From an uncultured bacterium (GTDB lineage: Bacteria; Bacillota; Clostridia; Lachnospirales; Lachnospiraceae): a stretch of 64,000 nucleotides of DNA. The position numbers and the translations under genes are program-made. Under the pieces are notes generated by a model that saw only the letters and a program-made list of their open reading frames with translations, searched no databases and was not told where the DNA came from. Location: contig CANSLJ010000007.1 in NCBI GenBank assembly GCA_947647735.1, forward strand, positions 62,001 through 126,000, given 5' to 3'. This document shows positions 54,529-62,327 of the stretch, one piece after another (position 1 is the stretch's first letter; every line of letters begins with the position of its first letter).

Positions 54529-55530
54529 ATGGCTTATATTGACAGTATAAAGGAGAAGGCAAGAAAAGACAAAAAAACGATCGTCCTGCCGGAATCGAAT
54601 GATAAGAGAACTTTGATCGCGGCGTCCCATATTATCGAGGAGGGGATCGCAGATATCATCATGGTCGGCGATGAGGAGAAGATCATGGATGGCGCCGGCT
54701 GGCTGGAGATCGAACTGGACGGCGTGACGGTGGTAAACCCCGAAAAATGCGAAAAGTTTGATGAATATGCAAAACTTCTGTATGAAACAAGAAAATCGAA
54801 AGGAATGACGCTGGAGAAGGCGACGGAAATTCTGAAAAAGGATTACCTCACATTCGGCGTTGTGATGGTAAAGGCGAATGACGCGGACGGTATGGTGGCG
54901 GGCGCCTGCCATGCGACGGCGGATACGCTGCGCCCGTCTCTGCAGATCCTAAAGACAGCGCCCGGCGTGAAGCTGGTGTCCGGCTTTTTTATTATGGATG
55001 TGCCGAACTGCGCTTACGGCGACGGCGGGACGTTCCTCTTTGCGGACTGCGGCCTGAATCAGGACCCGACAGCGGAGGAGCTGGCAGCGATCGCGGATTC
55101 TTCCGCGAGAAGTTTCCAGAATCTGGTGGGAAGCAAGCCCATCATTGCGATGCTGTCCCACTCCACAAAAGGCAGTGCAAAGCACACGCTGGTGGACAAG
55201 GTTGTGGAGGCGACAAGGATCGCCCATGAACAGTATCCGAACCTGATGCTGGACGGCGAACTGCAGCTTGACGCGGCACTGGATGCGAAGGTGGCAAAGA
55301 CAAAGGGTGCGCTCAGCGATGTGACAGGTAAGGCAAATGTCCTGATCTTCCCGAATCTGGACTGCGGCAATATCGGGTACAAGCTGGTACAGAGGCTGGC
55401 GAAGGCGGAGGCCTACGGTCCCATGCTGCAGGGTATCGCTAAACCGGTCAATGACTTATCCAGGGGTTGTTCCTGGGAGGATATCGTGGGCGTTGTGGCG
55501 CTGACGGCAGTGCAGGCACAGATCATGTAA
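54529..55530 (+). CDS. pta: phosphate acetyltransferase
   Basis: A 333-residue enzyme converting acetyl-CoA and phosphate to acetyl phosphate. Motifs include KKTIVLPESNDKRTLIAASHIIEEGIADIIMVG at the start, GACHATADTLRPSLQI, and ANVLIFPNLDCGNIGYKLVQRLAKAEAYGPMLQG, all typical of short Pta. Together with ackA it yields ATP by acetate fermentation. Confidence 0.97.
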   Translation: MAYIDSIKEKARKDKKTIVLPESNDKRTLIAASHIIEEGIADIIMVGDEEKIMDGAGWLEIELDGVTVVNPEKCEKFDEYAKLLYETRKSKGMTLEKATEILKKDYLTFGVVMVKANDADGMVAGACHATADTLRPSLQILKTAPGVKLVSGFFIMDVPNCAYGDGGTFLFADCGLNQDPTAEELAAIADSSARSFQNLVGSKPIIAMLSHSTKGSAKHTLVDKVVEATRIAHEQYPNLMLDGELQLDAALDAKVAKTKGALSDVTGKANVLIFPNLDCGNIGYKLVQRLAKAEAYGPMLQGIAKPVNDLSRGCSWEDIVGVVALTAVQAQIM

Positions 55531-55531
55531 A

Positions 55532-55612
55532 AGATGAGAAGAACTTCTAAGGCAGTAAAAGACACTGCCTAAGAAATTCTAATCTCATCTGGAAGAATGC
55601 TCTGCATTCTTC
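55532..55612 (+). repeat. nested hairpins in the pta-ackA intergenic region
   Basis: AGATGAGA (55532-55539) pairs with TCTCATCT (55583-55590), enclosing AGGCAGT (55550-55556) / ACTGCCT (55564-55570). GAAGAATGC (55592-55600) / GCATTCTTC (55604-55612) is a separate perfect 9-base hairpin. No T-run follows, so this is a structured message region that may tune pta/ackA levels or processing. Confidence 0.55.
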
Positions 55613-55651
55613 GCGCGTTGTGGAGAAAAACAAGAAAAGAGGTAGAAAGCA

Positions 55652-56848
55652 ATGAAAATATTAGTGATAAACTGTGGAAGCTCCTCCCTGAAATTTCAGC
55701 TCATTGATTCAGAGACGGAGGCAGTGGCTGCGAAGGGATTATGTGAGAGGATCGGTATAGAGGGAAGTCAGCTGATCTATACGCCGGCGGGCGGTGAAAA
55801 GCAGGAGACGGCTGTTCCGATGGAGGATCACAAAAAGGCGGTCAGTCTTGTATTGAATGCTTTGACGGATGAAAAAACAGGTGTTATTAAATCTCTTTCC
55901 GAGATCGATGCGGTGGGGCACCGTCTGGTGCACGGTGGAGAGAAGTTTGCTTCCTCCACGCTGGTCAATGAGGAAGTGATCGCTGCGATCACAGAGTGCA
56001 ATGATCTGGCGCCGCTTCACAATCCTGCGAACTTGATCGGTATCCGCGCCTGTCAGGAACTGATGCCGGGTGTGCCGCAGGCGGGCGTGTTTGATACGGC
56101 GTTCCACCAGACCATGCCGGAGGAGGCATATCTGTACGGGATACCTTATGAATATTACGAGAAGTACAGGATCAGAAGATACGGTTTCCACGGTACAAGC
56201 CATTCCTTTGTATCAAAGAGAGCAGCGGAGATGCTTGGAAAGCCCTATGAGGAGGCGAAGGTGATCGTATGCCATTTGGGAAACGGTGCTTCCGTATCAG
56301 CAGTGAAAAACGGAAAATGTGTGGATACCTCTATGGGGCTTACACCGTTGGAAGGGCTGATGATGGGAACAAGATCCGGTGACATCGATCCTGCCATCAT
56401 CGAATTCCTTGCTCATAAAGAGGAAAAGAGCATTGATGAGATCATGTCCATTCTGAACAAAAAGTCCGGCATGTACGGCCTTTCCGGTTATCTTTCTTCC
56501 GATTCCAGAGATCTGCAGGCGGCATGTAAGGAAGGAAAGCCTGAAGGCATCCGGACAGTGAAGACTTACTGCTATCGTGTGGCGAAATATATCGGCGCCT
56601 ATACGGCGGCAATGAACGGTGTGGATGCGATCTGCTTTACGGCAGGCATCGGCGAGAATTCTCCGGAGACGAGAGAAGCTGTCTGTGAGTATCTGGGCTA
56701 TCTGGGCATCACGATAGACAGTGAGCAGAATAAAAAGCGCGGCGAGGATGTGGTGATCTCCAATGCGGACAGCAAGGTGAAGGTGATGGTGATCCCTACG
56801 AATGAGGAACTGGCTATCGCGAGGGAGACAGCGGCTTTAGTGAAATAG
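55652..56848 (+). CDS. ackA: acetate kinase
   Basis: A 398-residue ASKHA-fold kinase: MKILVINCGSSSLKFQLID, HRLVHGGEKF, YGFHGTSHSFVSKRAAEMLGKP, HLGNGASVSAVKNG and DTSMGLTPLEGLMMGTRSGDIDPAI are all canonical. It makes ATP and acetate from acetyl phosphate. The gene lies 121 bases after pta across structured RNA. Confidence 0.98.
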   Translation: MKILVINCGSSSLKFQLIDSETEAVAAKGLCERIGIEGSQLIYTPAGGEKQETAVPMEDHKKAVSLVLNALTDEKTGVIKSLSEIDAVGHRLVHGGEKFASSTLVNEEVIAAITECNDLAPLHNPANLIGIRACQELMPGVPQAGVFDTAFHQTMPEEAYLYGIPYEYYEKYRIRRYGFHGTSHSFVSKRAAEMLGKPYEEAKVIVCHLGNGASVSAVKNGKCVDTSMGLTPLEGLMMGTRSGDIDPAIIEFLAHKEEKSIDEIMSILNKKSGMYGLSGYLSSDSRDLQAACKEGKPEGIRTVKTYCYRVAKYIGAYTAAMNGVDAICFTAGIGENSPETREAVCEYLGYLGITIDSEQNKKRGEDVVISNADSKVKVMVIPTNEELAIARETAALVK

Positions 56849-56860
56849 TAACAATTAAAA

Positions 56861-56894
56861 AGCAGCCTGGGAGTTTTTCTCAGGCTGCTTTATG
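56861..56894. terminator. bidirectional terminator after ackA
   Basis: AGCAGCCT-GG-GAG (56861-56873) pairs with CTC-AGGCTGCT (56879-56889), with a small bulge, followed by TTTA. It serves ackA and the converging acetamidase gene. Confidence 0.7.
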
Positions 56895-56906
56895 TTAAAG
56901 ATTGAT

Positions 56907-58199
56907 TTATTCAAGGGTGTACTGTGTTTTTATGATATCCCAGAGTCCTATTTCTTTAAGCTTTGTGACAGGTGCGCGGAATGTGGCTGTAACAGTACCG
57001 GGTGCCCGGCCTATCTCCAATCCGCCCGTGATCGTCACACGGTTCATGACCTGCGGGACTGTCATGCCAAGTAACTCTGCAGCACGGTTTAATGCAGAAT
57101 CGATGGCAGCATTGAGATTGGCTCCCGATCCGATAAATGAAATCGGGGCTGACTCTTCAATCGCAACATTCCACTTAGCTGCTTCTCTTGCGGCGATCAG
57201 TTTTTCTTCCTCTGTCAGCGGCCTGGCCAGATGGGGAAGATCCTCGGCAAGCGGCAGAAGAATGGGACCGCCCAGTGTGAGCCCTTTTATAACAGAAACC
57301 TGAAGTACAACTACTCCTGAAACATCTGTTGTGTGTCCTGCGATTTCGCCGTCTCCCTGCATTGCATGCATGTCACCGACATAAACGCCTCCGCCCGGTA
57401 TCCGGACTGGCGCTACTAAAACTGCTCCCGCCCGAACGCGGTTTATATCAAGATGGCCGTCTGTAACATCTTTCAGCTGTTCTGTGTTGATGCCGTATTC
57501 GTGCGGGGCATCCACAAGGAAACATCCGAAATCGCCCGCATTGTGTGAGTCCGGGGTATTTCTGGCAGGAGTTGTGCCAAGCTGGCCGACAAACGGACGC
57601 ATGCGTGCGACCATTCCGGGCAGATCATCAGCTGCTAAAGCTACAACGGGGTTCTGAACCGAGTTGTCCGGCGTATGCATAAATTCTCTGCCGGCAGCGG
57701 CGGTTTTCTTTACGGCCTCGGTGTCAAGAGTTATGCCGAGTGTACGTTTTTCGTCAAAAGCGATCGTATATCCGCTGGTAAACGCGAAGGGTGCTGCCGG
57801 TGTACCGCATTTATCGCAGACGATGGAGTCAGGACCAATGCCCTCAACATGTGTTTTTGGGTAGAGTGTGCCGCATTTTGGGCATTTACCCGCAACAAAA
57901 GGATCGCCGAGGCATCTTTCGCCAAATACACTGTCATTGCCCGATGAGGTACCGTCAGATGTGACGTTTATGGAGATGATGCGGATCGCGATAGCATCCC
58001 CTACCTCTGCGCCGTCAACGAGAACCGGCTGAGTAACCTCATGTCCTCCCCTTATTTCCGGGGTAAGCATCGGTCCCCAGCAGCCCGGTGCGGTATTTGC
58101 AATTATGAATCCCCCATCCCTGACCGGACCGAGCATCGGAACATCCGGGCCGAGGATGCCGTTAGTAAAAGTGTTTACCAGCAAAGTGTCTTTTGCCAT
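56907..58199 (-). CDS. acetamidase/formamidase-family protein with internal zinc-ribbon
   Basis: A 430-residue FmdA/AmdA-family amidohydrolase: GPDVPMLGPVRDGGFIIANTAPGCWGPMLTPEIRGGHEVTQPV at the start and GAVLVAPVRIPGGGVYVGDMHAMQGDGEIAGHTTDVSG, the metal-site loop. Known members release ammonia from acetamide or formamide. A Cys4 zinc-ribbon-like insert (C106, C109, C128, C131; KCPKCG...CDKCG) lies in the first third, a feature I do not associate with the well-known fungal enzymes. Its ribosome site is AAAGGGGG. Confidence 0.88.
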   Translation of the reverse strand: MAKDTLLVNTFTNGILGPDVPMLGPVRDGGFIIANTAPGCWGPMLTPEIRGGHEVTQPVLVDGAEVGDAIAIRIISINVTSDGTSSGNDSVFGERCLGDPFVAGKCPKCGTLYPKTHVEGIGPDSIVCDKCGTPAAPFAFTSGYTIAFDEKRTLGITLDTEAVKKTAAAGREFMHTPDNSVQNPVVALAADDLPGMVARMRPFVGQLGTTPARNTPDSHNAGDFGCFLVDAPHEYGINTEQLKDVTDGHLDINRVRAGAVLVAPVRIPGGGVYVGDMHAMQGDGEIAGHTTDVSGVVVLQVSVIKGLTLGGPILLPLAEDLPHLARPLTEEEKLIAAREAAKWNVAIEESAPISFIGSGANLNAAIDSALNRAAELLGMTVPQVMNRVTITGGLEIGRAPGTVTATFRAPVTKLKEIGLWDIIKTQYTLE

Positions 58200-58248
58200 A
58201 ATCGTCCCCCTTTCTTATTTGAACATTTTTACCAAAAGTTTTAGCTTA

Positions 58249-58276
58249 ATTATACTTGCTTTTGGATATTTGTCAA
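58249..58276 (-). promoter_or_regulatory. promoter of acetamidase-family gene
   Basis: On the minus strand TTGACA (complement of 58271-58276) and TATAAT (complement of 58249-58254), 16 bases apart. Confidence 0.75.
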
Positions 58277-58423
58277 CATATTGTCGGATGCTTGGTGTTG
58301 AAACTATAGTGAAATTTGATATTCTGTTTCAATGGTTTCAGAATCAGATGAAATGAATGGTTAAATTTTATTTTCGAACTGCTTTAGAATTAAAAATTGC
58401 TTTAAAATTTGGGGAGAAACTGG

Positions 58424-58452
58424 TTGACAAATTAATGTATAACAGGTATAAT
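58424..58452 (+). promoter_or_regulatory. consensus sigma-A promoter of yceD-rpmF
   Basis: TTGACA (58424-58429), 17 bases, TATAAT (58447-58452), exact consensus. Confidence 0.92.
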
Positions 58453-58479
58453 ATCTGGGTGTGTGAATAGGAGTTTTCT

Positions 58480-59001
58480 ATGTTAGTGAATTTAACGGAA
58501 TTGTTTGCTTCACAGGCAGGGCAAAAAGAGAAAAGAGAAATTTTGCCGGAACTGGAAGTGTTTGAGAACGGTGTAGAAACTTTTAAGATTCTGCGGAAAA
58601 CACCTGTGGCTTTTACTTTTACGAATCTTGCCCCCGGCAGGGTGCGTGTGGAAGGTAAAGGAGAGGTTGTGCTGGGAATGCAGTGCAGCAGGTGTCTTAA
58701 GGATGTGGAGCAGGAGATAAAGATTTCTTTTGTGCTGGATGTGGTATCACCGGAGATTCCGCTTGAAGAAGCTGATGACCAGACCTTTATGGAAGGGTAC
58801 AGTCTGAATGTGGAAAGCCTGCTAAGCAACGAAATATTGATGAACCTGCCGACCAAGGTTTTATGCAGACCGGACTGCAAAGGAATTTGCAGGGTGTGCG
58901 GAAAGGATCTGAACTTGGGAGAATGCGGATGCGATACATTCGTTCCTGACCCGAGAATGGCGGCGATAAAGGATATCTTTAACGCAAATAAGGAGGTGTG
59001 A
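58480..59001 (+). CDS. yceD: YceD/DUF177 protein
   Basis: A 173-residue DUF177 protein with CSRCLKD (about residues 69-75), then DVVSPEIPLEEADDQTF and the C-terminal CRPDCKGICRVCGKDLNLGECGC cysteine motif. Members are linked to 23S rRNA accumulation in bacteria and plants. It precedes rpmF by 3 bases in nearly all Firmicutes, as here. Confidence 0.92.
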   Translation: MLVNLTELFASQAGQKEKREILPELEVFENGVETFKILRKTPVAFTFTNLAPGRVRVEGKGEVVLGMQCSRCLKDVEQEIKISFVLDVVSPEIPLEEADDQTFMEGYSLNVESLLSNEILMNLPTKVLCRPDCKGICRVCGKDLNLGECGCDTFVPDPRMAAIKDIFNANKEV

Positions 59002-59004
59002 TGT

Positions 59005-59187
59005 ATGTCTATTTGTCCCAAGAATAAATCTTCCCGTTCGAGAAGAGACAAGAGAAGAGCAAACTGGAAAATGTCTGCTCCGACTCTGGTAAAGTGCAGC
59101 AAATGCGGCGCACTGATGGTGCCCCACAGAGTATGCAAGAGCTGCGGTTCTTACAATAAGCGGGAAATCGTAAATGTAGAAGCGTAA
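59005..59187 (+). CDS. rpmF: 50S ribosomal protein L32
   Basis: A 60-residue protein: MSICPKNKSSRSRRDKRRANWKMS and a Cys4 zinc-binding region CSKCGALMVPHRVCKSCGSYN. The zinc cysteines are all kept. The ribosome site is AGGAGG. It is followed by a terminator instead of plsX. Confidence 0.96.
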   Translation: MSICPKNKSSRSRRDKRRANWKMSAPTLVKCSKCGALMVPHRVCKSCGSYNKREIVNVEA

Positions 59188-59202
59188 AAATGAACAAAAA
59201 TG

Positions 59203-59234
59203 AGAACCTTTCGATGATGGAAGGTTCTTTTTTG
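59203..59234 (+). terminator. terminator after rpmF
   Basis: AGAACCTT (59203-59210) and AAGGTTCT (59221-59228) with two further inner pairs, followed by TTTTTTG. Confidence 0.88.
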
Positions 59235-59238
59235 ATTT

Positions 59239-59270
59239 TTGCAATTTTTAGAAAAAGCCGGAACTATATT
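59239..59270 (+). promoter_or_regulatory. shared island promoter element, copy 1
   Basis: TTGCAA (59239-59244), exactly 20 bases, TATATT (59265-59270); the last six spacer bases are CGGAAC, with AAAA eight bases before that. The same arrangement recurs at 62278-62309 and 63145-63176. It lies upstream of the Csx20-like gene. Confidence 0.7.
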
Positions 59271-59369
59271 ATAAAACAGAAGGATATTAAAATAGAACAC
59301 AGGGGTTTATGGATCATGAGAAATTCTGCTTCTAAAATATGTGAAAGCAGCGTGAAGGGAGACAGGACA

Positions 59370-59735
59370 GTGGATAAAACATTTGTAAATTTCACAAATC
59401 ATTCTTCAGATTGTTGGGAAGAAAAGCAGAAAGAGGAAGCCCTGAAGTATGGGAAAATAACAGATATTGCATTTCCGGCAGTAAACCCGGAAGGGGATGA
59501 ATCCTATATTGAGAAACTGACGGAAACATGCATGGAGAAGATTATGAGTCTGCATCCGGGTGCGGTGCTCTGTCAGGGGGAGTTCTGTTTGTCATACCGG
59601 ATCGTGCGGAGACTGTGTGAAAAGGGTATTCCTGTTTTGTCAGCCTGCAGCATGCGTATTGTGAAGGAGGAGGGGCGGAAAAAGGAAGTGACTTTTGAAT
59701 TCAGACGATTTCGCAGATACGAGGCAGAATTGTAA
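59370..59735 (+). CDS. Csx20-like CRISPR-associated protein, putative ring nuclease
   Basis: About 121 residues. The sequence pattern follows the Csx20-type family: KTFVNFTNHSS at the start, KYGKITDIAFP, then AVLCQGEFCLSYRIVRRLCEKGIPVLSACSMRI (equivalent to the VQGDF-TY-IV block) and a C-terminal FEFRRFRRYE (equivalent to F-HVxFRxY). Csx20 has been reported as a cyclic-oligoadenylate-degrading ring nuclease; that function here is inferred. GTG 59370 is chosen because AAGGGAG sits 8 bases ahead; ATG 59316 would add 18 residues. It neighbours a CARF-HEPN gene, which fits. Recognition is from memory of family patterns, not a search. Confidence 0.6.
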   Translation: MDKTFVNFTNHSSDCWEEKQKEEALKYGKITDIAFPAVNPEGDESYIEKLTETCMEKIMSLHPGAVLCQGEFCLSYRIVRRLCEKGIPVLSACSMRIVKEEGRKKEVTFEFRRFRRYEAEL

Positions 59736-59859
59736 ATTTGCAGAAATCAGTAAGTGTTGTCATAAAAGAAAACGGAAAATCAGCAGTGTGTAAAAAAGCG
59801 GGCTTTCAGTATAATTTATGCCGCGGGCTGAAGGTGACGGCGGCGGAATGGAGATGATT

Positions 59860-60330
59860 ATGAACAGAATGAGAATGGCAAAAGAAGCCGAAACGAGGAT
59901 GAAGATGCTGCAGTTGTACGATGTTCCCGGAGAATCGATCATTTATATGTTTTTATGGGGCGAGAAGGTCTTTGTCAGCAAACCGGCTATGGGGAATAGA
60001 ATAGGCGTTTTGTGCGAGCCTACTGAGGCGGAAAAACGACTGGTGAAAGAGTTCGAGGAAAAATATGGTTATCTTGTATATCATATCATCCGAAATGAGA
60101 TGGAAGCCGGTGTGATGTACTCACTTCTCTATATCTCAGACAAGGTGGAAGAGTGGGCAGAGGAGACGAATGCATTGAAGGATGCCGATTGCTATGTCGT
60201 ATATCAGAAAGCTTATGTATATAGCGCCGGATATGTAAGTGAAGAGTGTGAGGACTTATCCGGCGGTTCTGGAAAGTTTATGGAGATCGGCCTTGCCATC
60301 GGTGCGGGAGGGCTGTGCCGGGTACGTTGA
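59860..60330 (+). CDS. uncharacterised island protein
   Basis: About 156 residues, not recognised. It is soluble and Met/Tyr-rich: MKMLQLYDVPGESIIYMFLWG, then EAEKRLVKEFEEKYGYLVYHIIRNEMEAGVMYSLLYISDKVEEW and a Gly-rich end (GGSGKFMEIGLAIGAGGLCRVR). The ATG 59860 has GGAG six bases ahead; in-frame ATGs at 59848 and 59854 are also possible. A TATAAT at 59810-59815 may be its -10, but no clear -35 is seen. Located between the Csx20-like and the convergent CARF-HEPN gene; a role in the same module is possible, not shown. Confidence 0.55.
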   Translation: MNRMRMAKEAETRMKMLQLYDVPGESIIYMFLWGEKVFVSKPAMGNRIGVLCEPTEAEKRLVKEFEEKYGYLVYHIIRNEMEAGVMYSLLYISDKVEEWAEETNALKDADCYVVYQKAYVYSAGYVSEECEDLSGGSGKFMEIGLAIGAGGLCRVR

Positions 60331-60395
60331 GAAATGATGGACGGTATGTTTGGCGGACTGATCCGTGTTAGAGGAAGAGATTTTGCGCATACAAA

Positions 60396-60453
60396 ATGCT
60401 CCGTTCCGGGGATGTTTTTTATGATTTTTACCTGTAAACCCGGAAGGGAGCAT
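60396..60453. repeat. near-perfect 15-base inverted repeat between convergent island genes
   Basis: ATGCTCCGTTCCGGG (60396-60410) and CCCGGAAGGGAGCAT (60439-60453) are inverted copies with one mismatch, separated by 28 bases containing TTTTTT. It may be a bidirectional terminator or a structured RNA. Confidence 0.65.
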
Positions 60454-60508
60454 ATGATAGCGTCATATCTGTCCGCTTGCTTCAAATGTTTTATTTTACC
60501 CGGCAGTC

Positions 60509-62218
60509 TCACATGTCGGCCATATCAAATGGAAACTGCGAAGCATCAATATCGGGATTATCCGTGATAATGTGCATCATCTGCTTATACCGGTCAGAGA
60601 GGTTGCCTGCCAGTTTATCATAGGAGATGGTGGAGCTTTGCTGAAAGCCGAAGTGATTCAATGAATTTCGGTCATCCACGATCAGTTTGGCAAGGGAAAA
60701 TACTTCCTCCGGGAGCGATGATAAAATGGCCATTGCGGTTTCTTCAAACTGGTAAATGGGTTTGTATTTATTGGCATTTGTCTTGTATATGCTGAGCCAG
60801 TTCGCCTGCCGGTACTGCGTTTCAAATCCGGCGGGTGAATGCGATTTTTCATATTCCGGGTTGACAATCCTGAGAGTCTGTCTTACATTCTCCCTGCCGT
60901 CATAGTAGTTGGCAGAAACGCCGAACAGTTCGCATACATAACTTATGAGGGTTTCATTTAAAGCGGTGTAAGCCTGCTGCAGCAGATTTTTTTCAATCGC
61001 CCATTTTACCGACGCCATGCCGAGGGATGTATTTTTCATCACCACCGGTTCCGGATTGTTTCCCCGTTTCAGAAACAGTTTTGCATCCAGAATTTTTACA
61101 TCATCATAGATATATTCAATAAGAGGTTCTATGTGCTTCTCAATGCCGGAAAGTTCTTTGGCATGCAGTTCGCTGTAACTGTGCTTAAAACATTCATGTG
61201 CGGCGTTGATACTTTCCATACGCCGTCTCTCCGCTTTGTCCGGGGGACTTGTGACACCCCTGGATGTCTCAAGGCAGTTTGTCAGGTCGTAAAGCCTGTC
61301 CACAATATCCCGGTATTCCGGTCCGGCGGCGTCTTTATCTTCCCGGCTGTCATCGTACAGAGATTTAATCTGGTTGCCGCTGCCGCCTTTTACAAAGGTT
61401 TCCGCCGCGCCGGTCCAGTCCTGCAGTGTGCTGCAGAAAGACATATCCAGAATCGGCACATGTTTCTTTTCACACTTCAGGCCGGCTTTGTTTACTGCTT
61501 CTTCCATGCGGCCCAGTTCAAAAGCGCCGTAGTACAGTCCTCCCACTGTGACTTTCTTTAACACTTTCGCATAATTGACAACTGCCAGTGCCTGCATGGG
61601 AAGATTTCGAAGACCGTGCGTAAAATCGAAATAGATTACTTCGTTTTCGGAGAGCTCTTCATAAATACATTCAAAAATTTTGTTGAGTTCCTGTTTATTT
61701 CTGCCCTCCGGTATCCGTACAACCTGTCTTGCGGCGCGGGGAAATTTTTCCTGCAGCAGAGCATCCAGCCCGGTTCTTACAGTTTTCACAGGGAAAGATG
61801 TCCGGACAGGTTCGCTTTTTTGAGGCGGCATATCCGGCTTTGCGGCAGTGCTTGCGGTGCCGGCATTTGGTGAAAGCAGCGTGCGGAAAGTCTTTTTTCC
61901 GTAAGTATGTATCCGGCGTGGCGGTATGCTGTTTGCAGCCGGGGCCTGCATGTTGGATGTCTCCGGTCCCGGAGCTTTTGTTTCGGCTGTTTTATCGGGA
62001 GCGGAAGTTTCTTCTGTGGTATTCCAGTTTTTTTCTTCCGCTGTTTTTGTTGCAAAAACAGTGATTTTATCTCCCGGTCTGTACTGTGCCATGACGTGAT
62101 TTAAAACGGCAATCTGTACAAACGGCGTTTCCTCTAAAAATTGTCCGTCCTCTGTCTCATAAACACATTTGGAATAGTTTCCGGTGCCAAGTATCGTTAC
62201 AAAATGTCTGTTGCCCAT
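60509..62218 (-). CDS. Csx2/Csx1-type CARF protein with HEPN nuclease motif
   Basis: A 569-residue protein. The N-terminal CARF domain has FVTILGTGNYSKCVYE (about residues 6-21), EEKNWN (61-66) and FDFTHGLRNLPMQALAVVNYAK (197-218) followed by GLYYGAFE, all hallmarks of the Csx2 (TIGR02221) group. An 80-residue Pro/Thr/Ala-rich insertion (about 67-147) splits the CARF domain. The C-terminal half is helical and has DDRNSLNHFG, a HEPN R-x4-H motif (R517, H522). By family this is a cyclic-oligoadenylate-activated RNase of type III CRISPR systems. ATG 62218 is chosen for GAGGAGA. No cas10 is seen in the window. Confidence 0.82.
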   Translation of the reverse strand: MGNRHFVTILGTGNYSKCVYETEDGQFLEETPFVQIAVLNHVMAQYRPGDKITVFATKTAEEKNWNTTEETSAPDKTAETKAPGPETSNMQAPAANSIPPRRIHTYGKKTFRTLLSPNAGTASTAAKPDMPPQKSEPVRTSFPVKTVRTGLDALLQEKFPRAARQVVRIPEGRNKQELNKIFECIYEELSENEVIYFDFTHGLRNLPMQALAVVNYAKVLKKVTVGGLYYGAFELGRMEEAVNKAGLKCEKKHVPILDMSFCSTLQDWTGAAETFVKGGSGNQIKSLYDDSREDKDAAGPEYRDIVDRLYDLTNCLETSRGVTSPPDKAERRRMESINAAHECFKHSYSELHAKELSGIEKHIEPLIEYIYDDVKILDAKLFLKRGNNPEPVVMKNTSLGMASVKWAIEKNLLQQAYTALNETLISYVCELFGVSANYYDGRENVRQTLRIVNPEYEKSHSPAGFETQYRQANWLSIYKTNANKYKPIYQFEETAMAILSSLPEEVFSLAKLIVDDRNSLNHFGFQQSSTISYDKLAGNLSDRYKQMMHIITDNPDIDASQFPFDMADM

Positions 62219-62253
62219 GTGTTTCTCCTCATTGATTCTTAAGATTTTAGTAA

Positions 62254-62283
62254 AGTATACCACGATTGCATCTTTTTTTGCAA
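62254..62283 (-). promoter_or_regulatory. promoter of the CARF-HEPN gene sharing TTGCAA
   Basis: On the minus strand TTGCAA (62278-62283, palindromic) is followed after 18 bases by TATACT (complement of 62254-62259). The same TTGCAA is part of the plus-strand element of the divergent gene. Confidence 0.55.
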
Positions 62284-62309
62284 CTGACTGTAAAAACCGG
62301 AACTATATT
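62278..62309 (+). promoter_or_regulatory. shared island promoter element, copy 2
   Basis: TTGCAA (62278-62283), 20 bases, TATATT (62304-62309), with CCGGAAC directly before the TATATT. An AGGAGG ribosome site and the ATG follow within 25 bases, so the TATATT must be the -10. Confidence 0.7.
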
Positions 62310-62327
62310 GAAAACAGGAGGTATATT

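Noticed and set aside
59265-59300. GGAAC as an ECF sigma -35 element in the island
   Set aside because: In copy 2 the AGGAGG site and ATG follow within 25 bases, leaving no room for an ECF -10 and a leader, so TATATT is more likely the -10.
60334-60567. 77-codon frame between the unknown protein and the CARF gene
   Set aside because: It overlaps the end of the CARF gene and the hairpin, lacks a good ribosome site and has no recognisable features.
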